Source of the DNA: Tetradesmus obliquus
Taxonomy: Eukaryota; Chlorophyta; Chlorophyceae; Sphaeropleales; Scenedesmaceae
Length of the DNA: 64,000 nt
Assembly (NCBI GenBank): GCA_030272155.1
Contig: CP126197.1
Location: 2,666,001-2,730,000, forward strand
Direction: 5' to 3'
Position 1 is the stretch's first letter. The number at the start of each line of letters is the position of its first letter. The notes beneath the pieces were generated by a model. The model was not told where the DNA came from. It searched no databases and saw only the letters and a list, made by a program, of their open reading frames with translations. Both the position numbers and the translations under genes were made by a program. Shown in pieces: positions 1 to 11,100 of this stretch.

Positions 1-3000
1 GGGCCTGGGCCGCTGGAAGGAGGTGCGGCAGCAGCAGCAGTGGCAGTAGGCAGCGGCAGCAGCAGCGACACAGCCACAGTGACAAAGCTGAACAGCCACA
101 GCCACCGCAAGCAGCAGCAGTGACACGCCAGACTGACAGAGCTAATGTTGCAGCAGCCAGCACAAGTGGCGGCCCAGCAGTTGTTGTGGAAGCTCAGCAC
201 TGTGCATAGGCAGCACGGCTGATTGTGGAGCCGCTAACACCGCGACACAGGCACTGCCACACCTGCGGCTGTGACTTCTGTACGGCCATGAGCAAAATGC
301 AGCGATGGTCTTTGTTGGTGTTGGCTTGATGTGTCGAGCACCTGCAGCTGTTAGTCACAGGCAACTGCAGCTGTGTTGCGCCATCCATACCTAGAGCTTT
401 TGGTAATATGTACAGCTCTCCCAATCTATCACCGACCTCTCTCTGCTGCTGCTGCTGCACCGCAGATCCACTCCGCGCTGAGCGCCAGCCTGCAGCAGTT
501 CAAGCACGGCCCCGGTGACGTGGAGGACGCCTGCTGGCAGCTGCTGTGCGAGCTGCAGCTGCTGCTGGCCACCCCAGAGGACCGGCTGTTTGTGGCGAGG
601 CTGCTGGAGCCGGTCGCTGAGTGGTGCCCCATCAGCACGCCAGGTGCACCCTTCAGCAAGGTGAGATGTTAATGCAACTTGCAGCGTTGGCCAGTAGTGC
701 GTAATCTGCACAGGGATGTGTTTCAGTAAAGATGTAGCACAGGTTTGAAAGAGGTGTTTGCTGTACACCGAGCACTTACTTTGCTTGATATGCTGTTGTT
801 GGCGGGCGACGGGTGTTTCATCGTGTCATGTGTCATCGTGGTCGATCACAACGTAATCTTGACTTGGTGCATGCTATGTCTGTTCGCTGTTCTTGCTTTC
901 TGTGTATGCAGCTGCAGAGCTGCGCCAAGAGCATCGCGCGCCGCCATTGTGGTCAATCACATACCCCTGATTTGCCGCCTGTTTGCTCGCTTGTTTGCTG
1001 TCGACATATGCAGCTGCTGGGCTCGGCCAAGAGCATCGTGCGCCGCTATTGTAGTTATAAATCCACCCCTGACTTGCAGCATACACTTCTTTTCTGTTTG
1101 CTGCCTGCACATGCAGCTGCAGGGCTCCGCCAAGAGCATCGTGCGGCGCCTGGCGCTGCTGCAGGACTTCAACCAGCTGCTGCCCTCCCTGCAGCGCAGC
1201 GAGGCAGTGGCAGGCATGTTCAGGGCCCTGGCAGCAGCAGCGCTGCCTGCTGCTGCTGCTCCTACCAGCTGGTGGGATGTGGAGTGTGACGTGGCGCTGA
1301 TGATTGGCATGCACCGGCACGGCTACGGCAACTTTGAGGCTGTGCGGCAGGACCCAGACCTGACTGCTGCCTTCCAGGTGGGCGGCTTGACGGGTGCTGT
1401 TGACAGACAGTTTTCATGTAGCTGTGAGGTTGTTAACATTGGAGTTGTGCTTGCTTGCCTGCGGGTGTTTAGTGGGGGCTGCTTGGGGTCGTTCGGCTTG
1501 TATTCTTCATTACTCCCAACGAGGTGATGGAGTGGGGGAGGTGATGAAATGGGCCTGTCGTGTGCCTGTCACTGACATGGCGTGAAGGGGTTCAACCCCT
1601 ATTAGGAGTAGAAACCCCATTGGGCTTTTTTGTGCGCGGGAGCGCCCACGAATAAATTGCCGTGGAAACCTACAGACTCTTGCCACACGTTTCACCGCAA
1701 CTGCTTGCTATCCGTAGTACGTCTGGCTGTTCCACACTTGCAGCAGCAGTCTGCCACACCCCACTGCAGCATCACTCCTGATCGCTGATCTCAACTAGAT
1801 AGCACCAGCAGTATGAAAGTTCGGGCGTCAGTGAAACGCATTTGCGAGTTCTGCTACGTTGCTAGACGGCGAGGAAAGCTGTTCGTCATCTGCAAGAAAA
1901 ATCCAAAAGTACGCCGCAGCAGAGGCCGTTTCAGCACGGCATAAACGCTTTTGGACATATCAAACTGCTGATTGTAAGAATTTAGGGACAGATCGGCTCA
2001 TACCAACTTGGCTTTGTTTTGCAGCACAAGCAACGGCAGTTGTACCACTCAGTAGCAGCAGAGGCGCCTGCAGCTGCCACACGCAGCTGTACAGAATGTT
2101 TACACTTGTGGCAGCAGCCACAGGTCTTCAGCAGCCCAATGCGGTGAGTCCTTGCTGCTGTGCTGCAGCTGCTGTACTGTGCGGAGCAGCAAAGGCAGCA
2201 GCTACAGATAATTGACTGAGGTACCTTGAATGCAGGGCGCTGCTGGCAAACCGGCACACAGCATCGATTGGTGAACTGTACTGGCGGGTTCAGCAGCAGG
2301 CTGAGCAGTCACAGTAACCCGTGGCGAGGCGTGGATGCTGCTGGCATGCAGTGACGCGCACGCCATGTACCATATTGACATGAAAAAAGTGAATGATGGA
2401 TTCTGTTGCAGCTCTGTACAGGTGTAGATGAAGACCTGGTTTGGTCTGACAGGTCGGCACTGCCATCTGTGGTGCATCCCCTCCCCATCAGGGCAAGGCA
2501 ACTATTTGTGTACGGCAGAGTGGCAAGCAGCTGCTGCAGCCCTTCCCACACAGCCACAGACCTCTCTAGAGAGGTTGTGCTTTTCGGGACAGCTGTCAGT
2601 TACGGCTGTTCTGTATGCGGAGCTTTGATTGGCGTTGAGGGTAATCTACGTCTCTGTATTCCACAGTATCTTGATCTGGCCCATACATGCAGCAGCAGCA
2701 GCGGCAGTGACGTTCGTGTGCAGGTCACATCAATTCTAGGTGTATCTGATAATGCACTTGACACACAGAAGGGCCCGTACCACCAGCAGCAGCAGACACA
2801 GCAACCACACAATCCCAACGCAGCTGCGCTAGCGGGAATAGTGACCATACACTTTGTCGCTCTGCATGCTGCCTCGTTGAAAACCCATCAAACGCGCTGC
2901 ATGCAGTACAGCACCCACACACTGATCCTTCGTAAGCCAAGAGCCGTGTTAATTCGTCCTTGCACTGGACCGTGAACCGCACTCGGAAAGTTACACACGA

Positions 3001-6000
3001 ATAACCTCTAGGTCATGCTGGCAGTGTCCTGCCAGCCTCCATAGCTTGCAGCACTGGCGCCACCAGCGGCACATCTGCTGCTGGCATCGGGTAGTCATGC
3101 AGCTGCCGGGGTGACACCCAGGCCAGCTGCTGCCCCTCCACACCTCGCAGCTGCCCGCTCCACTTGCGGCACACTGAACATTAGCAGCAAGCAAGCCACA
3201 CCGCAGCAGCAGCAGCAGTGCAAGGATGCTGTGTTAACAGAGCTCGTGCGGCACATTTGAGGCTGACCAACTGCAGGATTAGGCTGCCAGCAACACCAGC
3301 ATTGTTCCTGCAAGCAAATCGGCATGCAGCCCCTCAAAGGCATGACAGCCCTCCTAGATACACACATACAACCTCCGGGGCCACTGCGCTTGGTCGCATT
3401 GGTAACAAAACAGCAGCTAAAACTGTTGCTTATCATGCAGCCCACCACCAAGGCAGCCCATCATGCAGCCCGCCAGCAAGCGACTAGGTTACTAGGTTAG
3501 TAAGTACTAGGTTAGTAACCTACCGTACAGCGGCATCAGCAGGTGGAAGCTGTCGTAGGTGTGAGACGCAAACGTGAGCGGCTGCAGGTCACGCGGCTCA
3601 ACCTGCAGCAGCAACATCATTACGCAATGTAGGTGGTGGGTTCTGACAGCCGTGTGGCGTCCAAGAGTGTGTCAACTGGCTTGCATATGCGGTCACATCT
3701 GTGGCAGGTGGGAACTTGCCTGTTGACATGGAGTTTGCAGAGGAACGACAAGGTGCTACGTCACCTGAGTTGGGGCCTTCGCGCCTGTGATGGGCACCTG
3801 CGTGCTGACTTGCCAGGGCCTGCAGAGGATCCTAAGCTGTGTTTTACATGCGTTGCCCCACCTGTATGCTCAGCTCCTCCTGCAGCTCCCTCACCAGTGG
3901 CACTAGGCCACTCCTAGCCCACGTCAGTAACCGCGCATCACGTGCAGAACACCATCACCATCAAATCATTGATCAGGTCATAGCAAACAACATGCAGAAC
4001 ACCTCTGCATCATACACTTGCAGTATGTACCGCACAGGTGTCACCCACCTGTATGCTCAGCTCCTCCTGCAGCTCCCTCACCAATGGTACTGGGCCTCTC
4101 CTAGCATGCAGCAGCAACCATGCATCACACACAGAACACGGCTGCACAAACACTTGCAGTGTACCAATCACCTGTATGCTCAGCTCCTCCTGCAGCTCCC
4201 TGACCAGTGCAGCCTCGGGCGTCTCGCCAGCATCCACCTGCAGCAGCACCAGCACGCAAAACATTGCGGTGCAGCGTGCCCATGACTTGACTGCCGCCTA
4301 TACCAGCAGTACGCTTACTCATGCAATGCTGCTCAGTGCTCGCGTCCTACAGGGCAGCTGGTGACTAAAAACTTGCAATAATTGCAAGCGTTGCTCCCTG
4401 CGTAAGAGCACACAAGCAGTTGGTCAAAGCAGTAACTCTGCTGTACTCAAGCAAACTCTGCTGCAATTGTGTCAAGCTCTGCTGTGTGTTGCCTGGCCTT
4501 GCCTTGCCCCCAGGAAACTCCCAGAGCCCTGCCATTGCTTTGCCAGGCGGCCGCTGCGCCAGCAGCAGCCTGTGCTGGCTGTCTATCAGCGCCACTGCCA
4601 CCACCAGCACCATCTTCACTTGCTGCTGCTGGCCACCTGCTGTTACAGCAGTTGTGGGTTGGGAGTTGCCTGCTTGGCTACTTGGGCTCAGAAGGCTGAC
4701 ATCACTTCACTCACTGGTGGTTTGCTCCTGCTGTTGCTGCTGCTGCTGCTGTTGCTCGGGCATTGCTGCTGCTGTTGCCTGCTGTTGTGCTGCTTGTGTT
4801 ACGTTTCTATACGTAGCTTTGTTTGCAGCTGCAAGTCGTGCGCTGCACCGTCGAAAACTTTGAATTTTGTGTGAAGACCGGGCTAGCAGCACGCTTCGAT
4901 GCATCTTACACGGTCGCGCCCGCCTTGTTTCGGCTGATACTTCGCGCTTACACTTTGTGTTGGCTGCTGCTGATCGCGCAAGCACGCATATTCACAGCTC
5001 TGTGACATTCCTTGTGAACAACCCTGACCCAGGACCCTGCCTTGTCATTTCCTTTTCAAAATGCCTGCAGGGATTCCACCCTCCAGCCCGCATCAGGGCA
5101 GCCCCTGCAGCCTCAGACACGCCAGCAGATGGCACCCCAGCACCAGCAGCAGCTGCCAAGCAGCACCAGTCAGATGCTGCCAGTGAGGGAGGCCCTGCAG
5201 CATCTGCACAGTCAGGCGGCTCTGCCGGCGACACAGCAGCAGGCGCAGCAGCAGTCTGCGACACGGCTCAAACTAACCCACCCCGCAGTGCGGCAGATGA
5301 TGACGCGTGGCCGGCAGCGGAGGTGCTGAGTAAGCGCGCCAGGCGGCTAGTTGAGCTGCTGGCGCAGGCTGTTGCTGCTGCAGATGCTCAGGGGCTGCTG
5401 CAACCGCTGCCAGAGGCAGTCAGCGGCTCAGCAGCAGCAGATGCAGCGCTCAAAGGCAAGTTCCTACCCACCACTCCGCCGCAGCTGGCTAAGCAGCGTG
5501 CTGGGCTGGTGCTGTTTGGCAGTACAGCTGCCAACCCTGCGGCTGCAGCAGCAGCTGCGACAGGCATGGAGCCGTGGCAGCAGGGCGCTGACGCTGCTGC
5601 TGCTGCTGCTGGTGGTGGTGGTGGGCTGTCAGCAGCTGATGCTGCTGCTGCCTGGTCAGCTAGAGACCGCAGTAGGCCTGGATCCCCTGGGGGTCAAACC
5701 CTAGCTGCTGACATGGCACTTGATGATGGTGACGTCACTGAACTTCTCGGTGACCTGGCGGGTGCCGACAGCCTGGACGCTGAACTTCAGCGCGAGTTCG
5801 CACCGGCCCACCGTGAACTTCACGGTGAAGGCCCAGGCGGGTATGAAGATGAAGATGACCAGGAAGATGAGGAGGCGGAGGATCAGTGGGCGGCGCAGGA
5901 GGCAGCAGCAGCAGCAAGCGGCTTTGCAGCGATGTGGCGGCAGCAGCAGCCGCAGCGCGGCAGGGGCAGGGGCCGCGGCAGGGGCCGTGTGGGGCGCCCG

Positions 6001-8128
6001 AGCAAATCTTCTGTGATTGCGGCGCTGGCGGCTGAGGCAGCTGAAGCTGCAGAGGCAGCGGGAGGGAGTGGCAGCCGCCGGCGGCGGCAGCAGCCCAACA
6101 CGCGCTTTGCTGAGCACGTGATGTTTGATGCGGGCGATGGGGCGGAGGCGGGCGCCAGCGGCGGGCGCGACAGAGAGGTGCGTGGGGTATGTGAGGTATG
6201 AGGAGCTGAATGCATGTTTGCAGTCAGGACACGTTGCGCGCTTTGCTGAGCACGTGCTGTTTGATGCGGGGGAGGGAGGGGAGGCGGGCGCCAGCGGTGG
6301 GCGCGACAGAGAGGTATGTGGGGTTTGAGGCGCTGCATGCAGGCATGCAGCCGGAAGAAGTTTTATGTCAAGCGTGCGGCATCGTGCGTTGTATGTGCAT
6401 GTACATGACGCAGGTAAGCTTCTGCACAACGTATCGCAGCATATCATCAGTTGCCCTTCTGCTGTGAAACACTGCATGCTGCAGTGTGGGCTGGAGGTCA
6501 CCACAAACACCGTGTTTGCTGGCAGAACGTCTTTTCTTGCTCTGCTTCATTCGTCTACCCCGAACACAGCAGAACTCAAGGTTGATTGCGTGTTCTACTC
6601 TTTATCTGCTGCAGGGTGGGCTGGAGGTCACTAAGAAGGCCCGCAAGGAGCTGCTCAACCTAGTCATGGCCTGGGGCCTGCCGCCACCAGCTGAGGGCGC
6701 AGAAATGGAAGCAGCAGCAGCAGATGGTGCAGCAGGGGCAGCAGCAGCAGTGCTGCGCGCCTCTGAGTATGATTGGGAGGCGTGGGCGGGCAAGGCTGCG
6801 GAGCTGCCTGCTGCGCTGCGCAGGGTGGATGATGAGGAGATGACGGCGATGCTCACGGTAAGTGCTGTGTGGGTGATTTGGGTTGATGGCTGCAGATCTG
6901 GCTTGCTGCTATGCTTGAGTGTGCAGTTTATGGATGATGAAGAGATGACTGCGATGCTTACGGTGGGTGCTGTGTGGGTGATTTTGGGTTGATGATAGCA
7001 GACCTGGGCTTGCTGCTGTCCGTGAGTGCCGCTGTGTTTGGGTGCTGGATAGGTGCTGGGGAGGCATGTAGTGGATGAGGAGGAGATGACTGCAATGCTC
7101 ACGGTGGGCGCGGTATGGGTGATTTTGGTTGATGCTTGAAGCCCTAGGCTTGCTGCTGCTGTGCGTGAGTGCTTGTACGTCCCGCAGTGTATGGGTGTTC
7201 AGATGAGCAGCGGGGCAGGCGTGTGGTGCCAGCGGGTGCGTTGTTGTGTGGAGCTGTCTACAGCGCAGCCGGCTTGCGATGCGGCGAATGCTGCGCATCC
7301 GACAGTGCGTGATGAGCTACCGTTGTGCGTCGGTAGCAGGAATGCAGGAATTGTTGGTGACCAAACAGTGCATCAGGCACCGTCCTCTGCAGTGCCAGCA
7401 GTAACACTGTTATAACTACTTTCAAACCGCATCACCTGCCACTGCAGGAGCTGCTGTCGGAGATGGACGCCTTCAACTCGGCAGCAGCAGCAGGCATCGT
7501 GAAGCCCAAAAACCTGCACAACCCCGCCTGCGAGTGCGTTGTCTGCATGAACCGGCGCCGTTTTGAAGAGCGCAAGCAGCAGGAGGCAGCAGACTCTGCG
7601 CGTGCTGCTGCAGCAGCTGCTGGTGCTAGTGAGGAGGAGCAGGCTGCAGCAGCAGCGGCAGCAGCAGCGGCGGCGGCGGCTGGCGGCGCTGCGGCTGATG
7701 CTGCAGAGGCAGCAGAGGCGCAGGCTGCAAAGGTGGCAGTGCCGAAGGGCGAGGTGAGGGCCCGCCATGGTGATGATTGTGCAACAGCAATATGCTGTAT
7801 GGCGCTGGCTGCTTTGATTGCGTGACGTGCCACTGCTGGGTTGGCTGCAGGGCTCGCTAAAGGGTGAGGTGAGGGCCTGGCATCATGCTGGCTGAGTGTG
7901 CAAAGGCATCATGCAGTGCTGGCTACTGTCTCCTGTTGAGCGGGGTTACTGCTATGTAGCTAAAGCTGTGTCGAATGATGTCGTTTCGTGATGTCCTTGT
8001 CAATGGTGTCCATGCTCTGTGCCATGCATCCTTCTTTGGTTACAGGCAGCTCACCGCGCGCCTGCATGGTCTGCGCTGCTGTTGCATTCAGCGTCGCACA
8101 ATTCTCAAAAGCCAGCGCCTGCTTGTCG

Positions 8129-8164
<36 letters not shown>

Positions 8165-11100
8165 AATGTTCATCATCCACATGCATCTTTTGCAGGTGCT
8201 GAGCGTCGCCACAGCCAGCAAGCTGCAGGAGCGCCTGGAGCAGCTGGCAGCTTTCCGCGCAGCGCTGCCGCTGCTGTGCTCTCCTGCACTGGACAATGTG
8301 TTCAGGCGTGGCACGAAGGACCTGCCTGGCTGGTGGGGGGCGCAGCAGGATGAGGCGCTAATGACTGGCGTGCTGCAGCACGGGTTTGGCAACTGGGGCC
8401 CCATGTTTGAGGTGCGTTGCTGGGTGCTATAGCGTGTTTGATGGTTGGCTGTGGTATATGCATGGTTTTGGCAGCTTGGGCGCAGCAGGACGAGAGGGCT
8501 GGTGACTGGCGCGCTGCAGCAGGGCTTTGGCAACTGGGGCCCCATGTTTGACGGTTGGCTGTGGTATATGCATGGGGTGGGCAGCTTGGGGCGCAGCCGG
8601 ATGAGAGGGCTAGTGGGGCTGGGCTGCTGCAGCATGGATTTGGCAATTGGGGCCCCATGTTTGAGGTGGGTGGCTGGTTAGCTGGGACAGTGTCAAGCAT
8701 TGAGCATCTGACAGTGTGCAGTGTGCATGCAAGTGTAATGCATGCACGGGTCTGGCAACTGGGGGCGCATGTTTGAGGTGCGTGGCTGTGGGTGGCGGCA
8801 GCCTGGTTGACGTGCATGCTGACGCAGTGGACGGTGAACCTTTGAGTCACGTGCATGAGTGCCGTTTTCAAGTGAATTTTAAACTGAATCTCAGAGGCCT
8901 TTGTTGCTGAGCTGTGTGTTTTGTATGACAGCATCCTCAAATATTGCGTTTGCTGCAGGACCCCTCGCTGCCCTTCAAGGCGGCCGCCTCAGCAGCAGCA
9001 GCAGCCGGATACGAGCCAGACGGCGACGAAGCCGGCAGCGGCAAGGGCAAAGGCAAGGCGGCAAAAGCCGCTGCTGCCTCAGGCCTACCTGACTGGGCCC
9101 CTGAGCTGAAAGCACTCACAAAGCGCTGCAAGGCGGTTGCTGCTGCAATCAAGAAGGCCCTGTCCAAGCCTCCCCCAGCTGAGAAGAAGTCGGCTGCGAA
9201 GGCAGGCAAAGGCAACAAGGGCGCTGCGGCAGCTGCTGGTGATGCTGCAGTGCAGCAGCAGCAGCAGCAGCCAGTGTCTGCGCTGGCAATGCTGCAGCAG
9301 GCAGCACCAGGAGGGAGTGGTGGTGGTGGTGGTGCTGGCAGCAGCAGCTTCCCAGGCATGCTGCCTGCAGGAAATCTGCAGCAGCAGCAGCAGCAGCGGC
9401 AGCAGCTGTACATGCTCCAGCAGCAGCAGCAGCAGCAGGCTGTGCTAGGCAAGCGGTCAGCTGCTATGGCTGGCCTGCAGACAGGTCCTGACTCAGCAGC
9501 AGGTGATGCTGCCCCTGCCACCTCCTCTGGCGCCCCATCTCCTTCAGCAGCAGCAGCAGCACCACCACCACAACAACCAGCAGCAGCAGCGCCGGCAGGC
9601 CCTCCTATGCTAGTGATGGCTGGCCCTGCCATTGCTGCTAGTGTTGCGGCCATAGCATCGCTGCCGCTGACACCCAGGCAGATGCATGAGCTGGAGCTGC
9701 TGCCGCGGCTGCTGCGGGATGCTGCCGGCAAGCCGGTGCTGCCGCTGCTGCTGTCAAAGGAGCAGTCGCTGCTGTCACTGGGCAGGTGCGTTGTAGCGCC
9801 TTACACACAAAGATTGTTTTCTGTGTGTGCATACAGCATGTGCGTCATGTTGATGCCTGTAATGCTACGCAGCAGCTGGCGCTATGCTTGCTCCGCAGTT
9901 TTAATTGCTTGTTGTTTCACCTACATTTTGCCTCTGATACTGCTGCTGCTGCTGCTGCTACTGCATTTTACCCCCACCTCACCTGCAGGATCGAGCCGTC
10001 ACGCCTCAGATTCCACATTCCACCTCCTCCCACATCTTCTCCCCGGGCTACACAGCCAGCCCCTGTGCCCTCACACTCCTCTTGCCTCTGCCCTTGCCTG
10101 TTGACCCTGCCGCTGCTGCTGCCGCCAAATTGCACCTCCATCTCGCCTGCAGGATCGAGCCAGGCTGCCCCGGCTTCCACACCTCCAGCCACATCTTCCC
10201 CCTGGGCTACACAGCCAGTGCAAAGTTCTCACTTGATGCACCCTTGCCTGTTGCCCCTGCTGCTGCTGCCACCACACGTCACCTGCAGGACACAGCCAAC
10301 CTGCCCTGGCTTCCATACAGCAAGCCACATCTTGTTCCTGCGCTACAGCAAGCCACACCGTGCCCCTGCTGCTGCTGCACTCATTCACTGCCCACAGGAT
10401 TGAGCCGTCCCGCCCCGGCTTCCACACCCCCAACCATATCTTCCCCCTGGGCTACACAGCCAGTGCCAAGTACCCCAGCTGTGTAACGCCAGGCGCTGAG
10501 TCAGCATACACCTGCATGGTGGCTGATGGTGGGCCTGCGGGGCCGCTGTTTGTGGTGGTGGTGCCAGATGCACCTGGGCAGCAGTGGCTGGGGCCCTCAC
10601 CTGACGCGGTGTGGCAGCAGGTGCAGCAGCGGGTGAGTCGGGGGCTAGGGAGGCTGAGGAGGGGCGGAGTTTGGGGGTGGGGTGGGGGGGGGGGCAGGGG
10701 GTAGAGGGAGCAGCGGTGGAGTTTGGGGGTGGGGGGGGGGGCAGGGGGTAGAGGGAGCAGCGGTGGAGTTTGGCAAAGTAATGGTGCCTAAGGCTTTTAG
10801 GGGGTGTGGATGCGGGCGGAGTGTGGCTGATGGTGGGCCTGCAGGGCCGCTGTTTGTGGTGGTGGTGCCTGATGCACCTGGGCAGCAGTGGCTGGGGCCG
10901 TCACCTGACGCAGTGTGGCAGCAGGTGCAGCAGCGGGTGAGTCGAATTGATAGAGAAGAAGAACGGGGCTGGGGAGCTTGAGGAGGGGTGTATTGCAGTA
11001 AGATGGGAGGGTGGGACGGTGGTTGGGGTGGCTTTGGGAGAGGTGCTGAACGAGTGTGTTCAACTTGCTGCGAGCATGCCCACAAAATGCTGTTATGTTG

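Larger units (their letters stand above)
1378..5070 (+). other. 3.7-kb intron hosting the Nudix gene
   Basis: Donor GTGGGC at 1378 and acceptor TGCCTGCAG ending 5070 are both phase 0. Apart from the antisense Nudix gene at 3013-4613 and a CTG-rich stretch at 4722-4752, I see no coding text. If the flanking exons belong to two genes, this is intergenic instead. Confidence 0.5.

Noticed and set aside
1580-1600. AGGGGTTCAACCCCT, resembling a tRNA T-arm
   Set aside because: No matching anticodon or acceptor stems nearby; it is just a short palindrome.
4720-4760. Poly-Leu/poly-Cys open frames over CTG repeats
   Set aside because: Translations of a triplet repeat in an intron; no flanking domain.
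5701-6510. Minus-strand open frame of 269 codons over the chromatin gene
   Set aside because: It mirrors a GC-rich, Ala/acidic coding exon and has no family-like motif; the plus strand has domains and splice phases.
8335-8790. Regular repeats possibly forming a CRISPR-like array
   Set aside because: Units are decayed exon copies of a eukaryotic gene without constant repeats and unique spacers.
9786-10104. Continuation of the chromatin exon's open frame past 9785
   Set aside because: The text becomes intron-like after the AG|GTGCGT donor, and the FYRN exon joins perfectly in phase.
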